DNA of 64,000 nt from contig MNCI01024940.1 of NCBI GenBank assembly GCA_015680685.1, positions 164,334 to 228,333 on the forward strand, given 5' to 3'. The position numbers and the translations under genes were made by a program. Positions 13,566 to 24,976 of the stretch are shown in pieces. Under the pieces are notes generated by a model that searched no databases, was not told the origin of the DNA, and saw only the letters and a program-made list of their open reading frames with translations. Positions within the stretch are counted from its first letter, which is position 1. Every line of letters starts with the position of its first letter. Source of the stretch: Gnetum montanum (lineage: Eukaryota > Streptophyta > Gnetopsida > Gnetales > Gnetaceae).

Positions 13566-14400
13566 CAACTCTAGGAGAGCGCTCTCAGGGAGAGAGCTCT
13601 CATGTCCATAGCGCAAGGCACTCTATGGGAGGGTGCTCTCAAGGAGAACACTCTCCAAAAGGATGCTCTAATAGAGGGCACTCTCATGGAGAACACTCTT
13701 AAGGAGGATGCTCTTGAAGAGGGAGTCCTCAGGGAGACCACTCTCAAGGGGGCATTCTCAAGGATGGCACTCTTAGGAAGGGTGCTCTCCAAAAAAATGC
13801 TCTCAACAAGGACACTCTCAAGAAGAACACTCACATGAGCGCACAAGGCGCTCTCATGGAGGGTGCTCTCAAGGAGAACACTCTCGTAGAGGCCACTTTG
13901 ATGGAGGCCACTCTCAGGGAGAACGCTCTCGGAGAGGGAACTCTAAAGGAGGGAACTCTTTGAAAAAATGTTCTCAATGAAAGTGCTCCAAGGAGAATGC
14001 TCCCAGAAAGAGCCCTCTCAAGGAGAACACTCTTTGGAAGGCCACTCTAACAGGGGTGCTCTCAAGAAGAATGCTCTTAAGGAGGGTGCCCCTAGCAAGA
14101 CCAATCTTAAGGAGGGTGTCCTAATGGAGGGTTCTCTCCAAGAGAATGCTCTAAACAAGAGCACTCTTGAGGAGAACACTCTCACATGTGCAATGGAGTG
14201 TGCTCTCAGGGAGAATGCTTTGAGGGAGGTCGCTCTGAGGAAGAGCACTCTCTGGTAGGGTACCCTTTAAAAAGGAGCTCTTAATGAGAGCACCCTCGAG
14301 GAGAATAATCTCACATGCATAGTGCAAGGCACTCTCAAGGAGAACTCTCTCTAAAAGGTTATTCTCATAGAGAACATTCTTAAGGAGACACTCTCAACCA
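13566..14400. repeat. 15-bp minisatellite block D
   Basis: Minisatellite that aligns with the sequence left of the retrotransposon insertion in the second unit. The point matching the insertion site at 43200 is near 14098. Confidence 0.9.
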
Positions 14401-14491
14401 AGCATTGGCCGAATGGACCTTCATGACCAAATTTATAAGGGTGCAGGATGGTATGGCTAAAACTGGTCCAATCAACATATATGGGGGGGGG
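14401..14491 (+). promoter_or_regulatory. Inverted promoter-like box
   Basis: This is the only promoter-like box on the plus strand. It reads, in order, CATGACCAAATTTATAAGGG, GGTATGGCTAAAACTGG and CAACATATATGGGGGGGGG. All other copies have this order on the minus strand. It would direct transcription away from the rDNA genes on the left, or be silent. Its counterpart in unit 2 is missing. Confidence 0.5.
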
Positions 14492-14985
14492 TAGTATTCT
14501 CCTTGGGAGAACTGCATGGTGCTATCACGAGAGTGCTTCCTATAGGAGCACCTTGCATAGATGCACTAGCAAGAGCACTCTGCAGAGAGCGCCTCATGCA
14601 CCACTTGTGAGAGCACTTTCCCTGGGAGCATTTTCCTCGATAGTGAATTACAATATGCATCTAAGAGAGCACCCTTGTTGAGACCACTTTCCCCAAGGAA
14701 GCCCTCCCTAGGAGCAGTCTCCTTTAGGGCATGCTTAGGGAGGAAATCCTATTAAAAATTATTCTCTATGAGAGTGACTTCTGTGAGGCATACCCACGAA
14801 GTCCACAAATGCAGTCATAATCACACCTGAATATGCACTCATGATAGCCTAGGACACATTTAGCATCACCTAAAAGTATGTCTGTTAAGGCCAATATTGT
14901 ACTTGGCATCACCCAAAAGTGCATCCATGATGGCCTAAGATGCACTTCGCTTCTTCCGAAAGTGCATGTCGGGGGAGTCATCCTA
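14492..14985. other. Spacer linker, duplicated at 60757
   Basis: Non-minisatellite spacer. From about 14665 it matches the sequence right of the retrotransposon (60757-61060), sharing AAGCCCTCCCTAGG-like and GCATCCATGATGGCCTAAGA blocks. It includes repeated phrases around CATCACC-AAAGTGCATC. No gene is seen. Confidence 0.7.
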
Positions 14986-15058
14986 CCTCCCACAATATAT
15001 GTTGATTGTGCCAGTTTTAGCCATATCATCTTGCACCCTTATAAATTTGGTCATGAAG
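14986..15058 (-). promoter_or_regulatory. Degenerate spacer promoter box
   Basis: Promoter-like box without the leader of about 235 bp. On the minus strand the core reads ATATATTGTGGGAGG, diverged from TATATAGGGG. The upstream part (CCAAATTTATAAGGGTGCA) is well conserved. Confidence 0.45.
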
Positions 15059-17660
15059 AAAAAATTCTCAGAAAGAGTGCTTTTAGAGAGAGAGCACCAA
15101 GTAAGGGTGCCCTCAAGGAAAATTCTCTCAAAGAGGGCCCCCTCAAGTAGAATGCTCTCATACAAGGAACTCTTTGCGAGAACGCTCTTAGGGAGGGTGC
15201 TCTTAGTAAGAATGCTCTAATAGAGGGTGATCTCAAGGAGGGAACTCTCTATGAGAATTCTCTCAATGAGCACACTCTCAAGGAGAACATTCTCATATGT
15301 GTAGCACAAGGCGCTCTCATAGAGGGTGCACTCGGGAAGAACACTCTCAGGAACACCACTCTAACAAAGGGCACTCTTCGAGAGAACACTCTCAATGAGG
15401 GTGCTCTCAAGGAGAACACTCTCATGAGCATAGCACAAGGTGCTCTCAGGGAGGAAAATCTCAAGGAGAATGTTCTCAGGAAGGCTCCTCTAATAGAGGG
15501 CACTCTCATAGAGAACTATCTCAGGGAGGGCAGTCTTAAGGAGGATGCTCTTAGAGAGGGCATCCTCGGTGAGGCCATTCTCAGGGAGGGCACTCTCATG
15601 GAGGGTGCTCTCTGAGAGAACACTTTCAATGAGGAAACTCTCGAGAAGAACACTCTCATGTGTGTAGCATAAGGTGCACTCAGGGAGAATGCTCCATGGA
15701 GGCCACTCTCAGCAAGGCTGTTCTAATAGAGGGCACTCTCTAGGAAGAGTGCTCTCAATGAGGGAACTCTCAAGGAGAACACTCTCATGTGCGTAGCACA
15801 AGGCACTCTCAAGAAGAATTCTCTAAGGGAGGCTTCTCTTAATGAGAACACTCTCACATACATAGCACTAGGAACTCTTAGGGAGGGTGCTCTAAATGAG
15901 AAAACTCTCTGGAAAGCCTTTCTAATGAAGGGCGCTCTCATGGAGAATGCTCTTAAGGATGATGCTCTCAAGGAGGGTGTCCTCAGGGAGACCATTCTTT
16001 GGGAGAGCATTCTTAAGGTGGGCTTTATTAGGAAGGGCACTCTCTGAGAAAATGCTCTCAACGAGGGTGCTCTCGAGGAGAACACTCTCACATGTGTAGT
16101 GTAATCCACTCTTAGGGAGAACACTGTAAGGGAGGCCACTCTCAGTGAGAGCACTCTCTAGGAGGATGTTCCATGAGAGGCCGCTCTTAATGAGGGCACT
16201 CTTAAGATGAACACTCTCATGAGCATAGTGCAAGGCACTCTCAAAGAGGGTGATCTCAAGGAGAACACTCTTGGGGAGGCTACTCTAATGAAGGGCGATC
16301 TCATGAAGAATGCTCTCAGGGAGGGCGATCTTAAGGAGGACACTCTCTAAGAGGGAATTCTCAATGAGGCCATTCTTAGGGAGGACACTCTCATGGAGGG
16401 CACTCTCCTAGGGAACGTTGTTAATGAGGGTGCTCTCAAAGAGAACACTCTCACGTGCATAGTGCAAGGTGCACTCAGGGAGAACTCTCCCATAGAGAAC
16501 ACTCTCAGGGAGACCACTCTAATAGAGGCGCTCTCTAGGACATTGCTCTTGGGGAGGATGCTTCTCGAGGAGAACACTCTCACATGTATAGCATAAGGCA
16601 CTCTCAAGGAGAACACTCTGAGGGAGGACACTCTCAAGGAGAGCACTCTCCAGGATGGAACTCTCAAGGAGAACACTCTCATGTGTGTAGCGTAAGTTAC
16701 TCTTGGGGAGGGCACTCTCAAGGAGAATGTTCTCCAGAAGGCCACTCTAATGAAGGGCATGCTCAGGGAGAACGCTCTCATAGAGAACTCTCTTAAGGAG
16801 GATGCTCTCGAGGAGGGCATCCTCAAGGAGACTATTCTCATGCAGGGTGTTCTCAGGGAGGGCACTCTTAGGAAGGGTGCTCTCTGAGCAAATGCTCTCA
16901 ATGAGAGTGCCCTCAAGGAGAACACTCCCACATGCGTAGCGCAAGGAACTCTTAGGGAGAATGCTCTAAGGGAGGCCACTCTCAAGGAGAGCACTCTCCA
17001 GGAGGGCATCCTTCAAAAGGGTGCTCTCAATGAGGGTTCTTTCAAGGAGAAAACTCTCATGTGCATAGTAGAAGGAACTCTCAGGGAGGATGCTCTCAAG
17101 GAGAATGCTCTGTGAAAGCCAGATGTAACAAAGGGAACTCTTAGGGAGAATGCTCTTAGGAAGCACACTCTTAAGGAGGATACTCTCAAGGAGGGTATCC
17201 TCAGGGAGACCATTCTCAAGGAGGGCACTCTCCAAGAGAACACTCTCAATGAGGGTGCTCTCAAGGAGAACACTCTCATGTGCATAGCACAAGGAGCTCT
17301 TAGGTAGGATACTCTCAAGGAGAATGCTTTCACATGCATAGCGTAAGGCGCTCTAAGGAACAACATTGTCAGTGAGAACACTATCAAGGAGAGTGTTCTC
17401 ATGGAGGATGCTCCCATAGAGAGTGTGCTCATGTTGAGCACACTTAGGGAGGGCGCTCTCAAGGAGGGTGTTCTCAAGGAGAACAATTTCAGGGAGGCCA
17501 CTCCTAGGAATAGTGCTTTTCAATATAATGATCTCAATGAGGGATCTCTCATGGAGAATGCTTTTAAATGTGCAATGCAAGGCTCTCTCAGGAAGGACAC
17601 TCCAAGAGAGAACACCATCATATGCACAACAAGAGGAGCTCCCACAGAGAGTGCTCTCGC
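15059..17660. repeat. 15-bp minisatellite block E
   Basis: 15-bp units with a regular higher-order marker, CTCATGTGTGTAGCGTAAGG-like. It corresponds to 61133-64000 of the second unit. Confidence 0.9.
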
Positions 17661-17780
17661 AAGCGCTACATGAGGTGCTCTCGAGAGAGTGCTCTTGCCA
17701 GCGCAGCTATGCGAGGTGCTCCTATGGAGAGCACTCTTGTGAGAGCACCATGAGATGCTTCTAGGGAGAATGCTACCTCT

Positions 17781-17850
17781 CCCCATATATGTTGATTGGG
17801 CTAGTTTCAACCATACCATCCTGCACCCTTATAAATTTGGTCGCGAGGGT
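17781..17850 (-). promoter_or_regulatory. Spacer promoter-like box a
   Basis: On the minus strand the core is ATATATGGGGAGAGG (complement of 17776-17790), with the standard upstream region to 17850. One A is changed relative to the full module (TATATGGGG rather than TATATAGGGG). Confidence 0.5.
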
Positions 17851-18030
17851 CCGTTGGGCCCACACATGGTCGTGAGGGTCCATTTGGCCAATGCTTGGTC
17901 ACGAGGGTCCATTTGGCCAACACTTGGTCTCATGAGAGTGCTTGTGCTAGTGTTGCTATGTGATGTGCTCCCATGGACAGCACTCTTGTGAGAGCACTAT
18001 GCGGTGCTCCTAGGGAGAATGCTACCTCTT

Positions 18031-18095
18031 CCCATATATGTTGATTGGGCTAGTTTCAGCCATATCATCCCGCATCCTTATAAACTTGGTCACAA
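18031..18095 (-). promoter_or_regulatory. Spacer promoter-like box b
   Basis: Core CATATATGGGAAGAGG on the minus strand at about 18025-18040. The upstream CCAAGTTTATAAGGATGC segment is preserved with substitutions. Confidence 0.45.
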
Positions 18096-18365
18096 AGGTC
18101 CGTTGGGCCAACCCTTAGTCACAAGGGTCTGTTTGGCCAACACTTGGTCATGAGGGTCCGTTGGGCCAAAACTTGGTCATGAGGGTCTATTGGGACAAGC
18201 CTTGGTCACAAGGGTCCATTTGGCCAAAACTTGGTCATGAGGGTCCATTGGGCCAACACATGGTCTTTTGAGAGAACTGATGCCAACGCAAATATGCAAG
18301 GTGCTCCCATGGAGAGCACTCTTGTGAGAGAACCATGTGGTACTCCCAAGAAGATCACTACCTAT

Positions 18366-18430
18366 CCCCATATATGTTGATTGGGCTAGTTTCATCTATA
18401 CCATCCTGCACCCTTATAAATTTGGTCATG
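18366..18430 (-). promoter_or_regulatory. Spacer promoter-like box c
   Basis: Core CATATATGGGGATAGG on the minus strand. The upstream region is intact (CCAAATTTATAAGGGTGCAG). Confidence 0.5.
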
Positions 18431-18772
18431 AGGGTCGATTAGGCCAACCCTTGGTCACGAGGGTCTGTTTGGCCAAAACTTGTTCAAGAGGGTCTATTGG
18501 GCCAACACCTGGTCATGAGGGTCCATTTGGCCAACACTTCATCATGAGGGTCCGTTGGCCAATGCTTGCTCAGGAGGGTCCATTTGGCCAACACTTGCTC
18601 ACAAGGGTTTGTTGGGCCAAGCCTTGGTCATGAGGGTTCGTTAGGCCAACACTTGGTCTCGAGGGTCCATTTTGCCAACACTTGATCTTATGAGAGTGCT
18701 TGTGCCAGCATAGCTATGCAAGGTGCTCCCATGGAGAGCACTATGCTGTTCTTCGAGGAAGAATGCTACCTC

Positions 18773-18845
18773 TCCCCATATATGTTTGTTGGGCCTATTT
18801 TAGCCATACCATCCTGAACCCTTATAAATTTGGTCACAAGCATCC
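18773..18845 (-). promoter_or_regulatory. Spacer promoter-like box d
   Basis: Core ACATATATGGGGAGAGG on the minus strand. The adjacent GATTGGG element is altered to GTTGGGC. Confidence 0.45.
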
Positions 18846-19022
18846 ATTGGGCCAACACTTGGTCATGAGGGTCTGTTTGGCCAACACTTAGTCACAAGGG
18901 TTCATTTGGCCAACACTTGGTCTTGTGAGAGCGCTCGTGCTAGTGCAACTATGCGAGGTGTTCCCATGGAGAGCACTCTCGCAAGAGCACCATGCAGTGC
19001 TCCCAGGGAGAACGCTACCTCT

Positions 19023-19088
19023 CCCCATATATGTTGATTGGGCCAGTTTCAGCCATACCATCCCGCGTCCTTATAAATTTGGTCACAA
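19023..19088 (-). promoter_or_regulatory. Spacer promoter-like box e
   Basis: Core CATATATGGGGAGAGG on the minus strand, with a well-conserved upstream region. Confidence 0.5.
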
Positions 19089-19298
19089 AGGTCCGTTGGG
19101 CCAACACTTGGTTGCAAGGGTCCATTTGGCAAACGCTTGGTCACGAGGGTCTGTTTGGCCAACGATTGGTCATGATGGTCTGTTTGGCCAGCACTTGGTC
19201 TTGTGAGAGTGCTCATGCCAACGTAGCTATGCAAGGTCTTCCCATGGAGATCACTCTTGCGAGAGCACCATGTGGTGCTCCTAGGTATAATTCTACCT

Positions 19299-19366
19299 CT
19301 CCCCATGTATGTTGATAGGGCTAGTTTCAGCTGTACCATCCTGCACCCTTATAAATTTGGTCATGA
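19299..19366 (-). promoter_or_regulatory. Spacer promoter-like box f
   Basis: Core CATACATGGGGAGAGG on the minus strand. One transition breaks the TATATA run. Confidence 0.4.
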
Positions 19367-20416
19367 GGGTCCGTTGGGCCAACCCTTGGTCATGAGGGTC
19401 CATTTGGCCAACACTTGATCATGAGGGTCTGTTGGGCCAACCGTTGGTCACAAGGGTTTGATGGGCCAACACTTGGTCATGAGGGTCTTTTGGATCGAGA
19501 CTTGGTCATGAGGGTACGTTTGGCCAACACTTGGTCATGAGTGTCCATTTGCTTAACAGTTCATCATGGGGGTCCATTTGTGCAAACCATTGGTCATGAG
19601 AGTCTATTGGGGAAACACTTGGTCATGAGGGTTTGTTGCGCCAACACTTGGTCACGAGGGTTCGTTTGGCCAACCATTTGTCATGAGGGTCCATTTGGAA
19701 AACACTTGGTCCTGAGGATCTATTGGACCAACACTTGGTCATGAAGGTTTGTTGCATCAACACTTGGTCATGAGAGTTCGTTGCACCAACACTTGGTCAA
19801 GAGGGTTTGTTGGGCCAAATATTGATACGAGGATCTGTTGGACCAACACTTGGTCATGAGGGTAGGTTTGGCCAACACTTGGTCATGGGGGTTCATTGGG
19901 CCAACCTTTAGTCATGAGGGTCCGTTGCGCCAACACTTTGTCACGAGGGCTTATTTTCCCAACACTTGGTCATGGGGGTTCGTTGGGCCAACCGTTGTTC
20001 ATGAGGGTCCACTGGGCCAACACTTGATCCTGACCCCGTTCGTCCAACACTTGGTCCTAAGGGTCCGTTTGGCCAACACTTGATCATGGGGGTCCATTTG
20101 CCCAAAACTTGGTCATGAAGGTTTGTTGGGCCAACAATTGGTCACAACGGTCCTTTTGGCCAACAGTTGGTCATGAGGGTCTATTGGGCCAACCATTCCT
20201 CATGAGGGTTCATTTGGCCAACACTTGGTAGCGAGGGTCTGTTCAGCCAACGCTTGGTCATGAGGGTCCATTCGGCCAACACTTGGTCATGAGGGTTTGT
20301 TTGGCCAACAGTTGGGCTCGTGAGAGTGCTTGTGCCAATGCAGCTATGTGAGGTGCTCCCATGGAGAGCACTCTCATGAGAGCATCTTGCGGTGCTCCCA
20401 GGGAGAATGTTACACC

Positions 20417-20488
20417 TCCTCCTATATGTTTATTGGGCTAGTTTCAGCCAAATTGTGTTGCACCCTTATAAATTTGGTCGTAAGGGTC
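20417..20488 (-). promoter_or_regulatory. Spacer promoter-like box g
   Basis: Core ACATATAGGAGGAGG on the minus strand, shortened by two bases in the TATATA run. Confidence 0.4.
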
Positions 20489-20755
20489 CATTGGGCCAAC
20501 CGTTGGTCCAAGGGTCTGTTTGGCCAACACTTGGATTTGAGGGTCCATTTGGCCAAAAATTGGTCATGAGGGTTCGTTTGCCCAACGCTTGCTCACAAGG
20601 GTCCGTTGGGCCAACACTTGGGGTCACGAGGGTCCATTTGGCCAACACTTGATCTCGTGAGAGCGTTCATGCCAACACAGCTATGCAAGGTGCTCCCATG
20701 GAGAGCACTATTGCAAGAGCACCGTGTGGTGCTCCTAGGATGAATGCTACCTCTT

Positions 20756-20825
20756 CTCATATATGTTGATTGGGCCAGTTTCAAGCATACCATCTTGCAC
20801 CCTTACAATTTTGGTCATGAGGGTC
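20756..20825 (-). promoter_or_regulatory. Spacer promoter-like box h
   Basis: Core CATATATGAGAAGAGG on the minus strand. This is the box nearest the 26S 3' end. Confidence 0.4.
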
Positions 20826-21233
20826 ATGGGTAAAAGTGGGAACCTCATGGTCATCAAGGAGGATATATAGTGGTCTCCCACTTTGTGTGATCTCACATAT
20901 ATAGGGGATGTTCCCTACCAACAATGAAAATGAAAAAAGTCCCCCACCCAGGTGAGGTTCTAGATCGCGAGATCAAAAAACATATTCAGGCTCCAAGGTT
21001 GCCGACTAGGATTTGACTTAGAAGAAAGAGACTTGTGCATGCATGTGTATGTGTGATGATACATGTGTTCATGAAAGGGGAGACACCCCTTTCTCTCAAA
21101 AAAAATGCATGACCCCTATTTTCCTACCCCCAAAAGATGAGGATTTTAGTGGGATGAGACACAAGCAGGCGTCTACAAAGCAAAATTGAAAGAGAAAGCC
21201 CAAAGAATTGGATGAGGGGGAGAGATTGTGACC
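20826..21233. other. Spacer adjoining 26S 3' end
   Basis: Unique spacer with no gene. It contains a plus-strand CATATATAGGGGATG at about 20894-20908, which resembles the promoter core but lacks the conserved upstream segment. Purine-rich and CCCC tracts lie near 21080-21130. Confidence 0.5.
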
Positions 21234-22349
21234 ACGAATCTTGATGATAAGAGGCTAAATATCAGTGGATCATGGTAGCAAGGCCACTCTACCACTTACA
21301 ATACCCCATTGTGTATTTAAGTTTTCTACAAATGATTCTTTCTTTTGACCACTTGAAATGAAATTGCATGGTCCCCAATGCCCCCATCGTGCAGGTAGGA
21401 CTAGGGGTTACCATCAACACATGCCAACGGAAGCAACGAAGCTACCCCTACTTCAAGTCATGTAGAAACCAACAAGGAAAGAGGCATTCCCTCTAGCATG
21501 GATTCTGACTTAGAGGCATTCAGTCATAATCTAACACATAGTAGCTTCGTGTCACTGGCTTTTCAACCAAACATGATGACCAATTGTCTGAATCAATGGT
21601 TCCTCTTGTACTATGTTGAATTACTATCGTGGTGCACATCATCAGTAAGGTAAAACTAGCCTTTCTCATGACAGTCTAAACCTAGATCATGTTCCCTATT
21701 GGTGGGTGAACAATCCAACACTTGGTAAATTTTGCTTCACAATGATAGGAAGAGTTGACATTGAAGGATTCAAAAGCAACATTTCTATGAACACTTGGCT
21801 ATCACAAGCCAATTATCCCTATGGTAACTTTTATGACACCTCTAGCTTGAAATTTTGAAGATCTAAAGGATTGATAGGTCATGCTTTCATGGTTTGTATT
21901 CGTACTAAAAATCAAATTCAAATAAGCTTTTACCCTTCTATTCCATGTGAGGTTTCTGTTCTCGTTGAGCTCATATTAGGACACCTATGTTATCTTGTAA
22001 TAAATGTGCTTCCCCAGCCAAATTCCCCACCTAACTCTTTCTTTAGCCTGGATCGATGCACCGAGGTGCATCTTGGATCCAAAAGCGAGGGTCGTGCCCT
22101 GTTCTCGACCAATGGAGTAAGTACAATAAGATTAAAAGTAGTGGTATTTCACTTGCATTGCAAGTGGCTCCCACTTATTCTACACCTCTTAAGTTATTTC
22201 ACAAAGTCAAACTAGAGTAAAGGTCAATAGGGTCTTCTTTCCCCACTGATTCTGCCAAGCCCATTCCCTTGGCTGTGGTTTTGCTAGATAGTAGGTAGGG
22301 ATAGTGGGAATCTCATTAATCCATACATGCACATCACTAATTAGATGAT

Positions 22350-22386
<37 letters not shown>

Positions 22387-24655
22387 TCGCTATTTACCCG
22401 TTCTTGGTTGAATTTCTTCACTTTAACATTTAGAGCACTAGGTAGAAATCACATTGCGTTAGCTTCTGCAAGAACCATCACAATGCTTTGTTTTAATTAA
22501 ATAGTCAGATTCCCCTTGTCTAAGCTAGTTCTAAGCTATTTCTTCATTGCCTAGGGAAATCCCTCCCCCATGAAGGGGGGAAGGGCACTCTACGTCTATC
22601 ACTTGATCAGCACGCGAGGGCCCGCCATCGCCACGAAAGTGGCTTAGGTAGGTCCTCGATAGCCAGTGAGTTTGGGGTGCAGACCCCTATGCCCAACCCT
22701 CAAAGCCAATCCTTTTCCTAAAGTTATGGATCCATTTTTTCAAATCCCCTTACCTACATTGTTCTATGGACTAGAGGTTATTCACCTTTGACACCTGATG
22801 CGGTTATGAGTACGATCGAGCATGAAGGGTACTTAGTTCTCTAAATTTTTAGGGGTCGTCAAGGGCACACTGGACATCGTAGGATGTGTGGTACTCTTTC
22901 AACCACTGGACCCTATCTCTGGTTGAGGTGATTTCAGGGTGGGAAGGCTGTTATAAAGAAAAGATAACTCTTCCCAGGGCCCTCACTAGTGTCTCCAGAT
23001 CCCCTAACTTTTTTGTCCATCACCATGTCCTAGTTCGGGAATGTTAATCTGATTCCCTTTCAAGATCTCATGTGGAGTGCACCCATTAGGAGGGGCTTCC
23101 CCATCTCTTAGGATCAACTAACCCATGTCCAAGTGTTGTTCACATGGAACTTTTCTCCACGTCAATCTTCAAAGTTCTCATTTGAATATTTACTACTATC
23201 TCTAAGATTTGCACCAAGGGCTGTTCCACTTGGGCTCGCGCCCTAGGATTCACAATGACCCCCTCATCCTCCTACTCATTGAGGCCTGGTGCTTGCCCCA
23301 AAATCCAAGCTTAGGTCACACACTTAAGAAACATCCATTTTTGGAGCTAGTTGATTCGAAAGGTAATTTGTTACACACTCCTTAGTAGATTTCAAGTTCC
23401 ATGACCACCGTCCTACTGTCTTAATCAACCAACATCATTTGTAGGTTCTGGCTTAGTGTGTAGTTAGGCACCATAGCTCAACTTTCAATTCAGCCCACAT
23501 TGCCAATTCTCCTTACCAAAAATGGCCCACTTGGAGCTCTCGATTAGTTGACATGGCTCATTGAGGTAGTCGCACTATCTTAGCTAAATAAAGTTTGATA
23601 ATAGGTCGAGGGCGTTGCTCTCCCGATGGCTCTAATCATTTTCTTTACCTGATAAAACTTGAGAACGCAAGCTCCAGTTATCCTAAGGGAAAATTTGGAG
23701 GGAACTAGCTACTAGATGGTTTAATTTGTCTTTCACCCATATACCCAAGTCAGATGAATGATTTGCACATCAGTATCGTGATGGGCCTCCACCAGAGTTT
23801 CCTCTTGCTTTTCCCTACTTAGACATAGTTCACCATCTTTCGTGTCTCAATAGGCATGCTCTCACTCAAACCCTTCTTAACAAGATCAAGGTCGATGGAT
23901 GGTACTCCATGCCTATGCATGGATCCCACCTTTTAGCTTCCTTACATTGCACGCATTTCCAAACCTGATGACTCGCATGCATGTTAGACTCCTTGGTCCA
24001 TGTTTCAAGATGGGGGGAATGGAAAGCCCATACAATCCGCATCCAACCATGTAGGTGCCATAGGACCCATCGATCCAAGGGACACATGCTTGGACACTCG
24101 ACCATTGCAGTAGTAGCATGTGGGTAGCCAGCTATAGATGCTTGTGCCATGACTCTAATCAACATGGACTCTCCTCTTGGACTAAGCGGTGGACCGAAGT
24201 GTACACACTCTGCTCCATGTCTAGTTGGGAAGCAACATTGGCCTCCATCCACTTCCCTCTCAATAATTTCAAGCACTTTTTAACTCTCTTTTCAAATTCT
24301 TTTTCATCTTTTCCTCATGGTACCTATTTTCTATCGATCTCTCATGCATATTTAGCCTTGGATGGAATTTACCACCAACTTAGGGATGCATTCCCAAATA
24401 ACCTGACTCACCGATAGTGCCTATGATGTAGTAGGGTCCGAGCTCGATGGGGCTGTCACCCTCTCTACTACCCCATTCCATAGAACTTAGACTTAGTCTG
24501 CTGCAGGGGATGCTTCTACAGACTACAATTTGAGTGGCCACTACTGCTAGATTTTCACGTTGTGATGTTCCTAGTTCGCTCGCCGTTACTAGGGGAATCC
24601 TCATAAGTTTCTCTTCCTTCACTTAGTTATATGCTTAAACTCAGTAGGTACCCTC
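21234..24655 (-). rRNA. 26S rRNA pseudogene, full length
   Basis: On the minus strand this matches plant 26S rRNA end to end. The 5' end is the complement of GAGTTTAAGCATAT near 24622-24640. The GAAAGATGAAAAG segment follows near 24290-24315, ACCAAGGAGTC near 23990 and GGGTAAAAGCTC near 21930. The 3' terminal AAGATTC region is near 21240. The length of about 3.42 kb is normal. Conserved sites are eroded by C-to-T and G-to-A changes. One lies in the sarcin-ricin loop at 21607, where the first G of the near-universal GAGA reads A. A functional ribosome could not easily tolerate this, so the copy is called a pseudogene. Confidence 0.9.
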
Positions 24656-24976
24656 ACCTAAACCGGGGTCACTATGAAGATGGAGCATCACCCCTTCTAT
24701 GCGTGACACAAAGGAGGAACATCCTTCCCCCAGAATCATCAGTTGCACATTCCCGCATTGCACTAAAGAAGAAGAACAGGGAGGGGACCAACGTACCTCA
24801 TGCACCCTCAATGCAGGGAATGCAGAGACCTCTACCACCATCCATCACCCTTTCTAAGGAGAAGTGAGAAAACATGAAAGATAGCAACTTTTAGCCAACC
24901 ACACCTCAGGAGACATGGATGACTACATCTGTTGCCCCCTTGCACAGGGCGAAGAGGGTGTGCTGTAGGATCTTCA
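24656..24976 (-). other. ITS2 of rDNA unit 2
   Basis: Spacer of about 320 bp between 5.8S and 26S that aligns with 656-983. No reading frame here looks coding. Confidence 0.75.

Larger units (their letters stand above)
17661..20655. repeat. 29-bp spacer arrays with promoter boxes
   Basis: Arrays of a 29-bp unit, GGTCATGAGGGTCCATTTGG followed by CCAACACTT, lie between seven promoter-like boxes; an eighth box follows at 20756. The longest run is 19366-20310 (about 30 copies). Most runs start directly after a box. They often end in a segment of about 110 bp carrying GAGAGTGCTC and GAGCACTCT arms, then the next box. This is the spacer immediately downstream of the 26S gene. Translations around Trp-Pro-Thr and Ala-Asn-Thr-Trp are by-products of the repeat. 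Confidence 0.85.

Noticed and set aside
14492-14700. 5S rRNA gene within the spacer, as in some gymnosperms
   Set aside because: No sequence matching the 5S internal promoter or ends was found on either strand here or elsewhere in the spacer.
19366-20310. Regular 29-bp array considered as CRISPR
   Set aside because: Units are contiguous with no unique spacers, there are no cas genes, and the context is plant rDNA spacer.
23866-24276. ORF of 136 codons on the minus strand
   Set aside because: It overlaps the 26S rRNA sequence.
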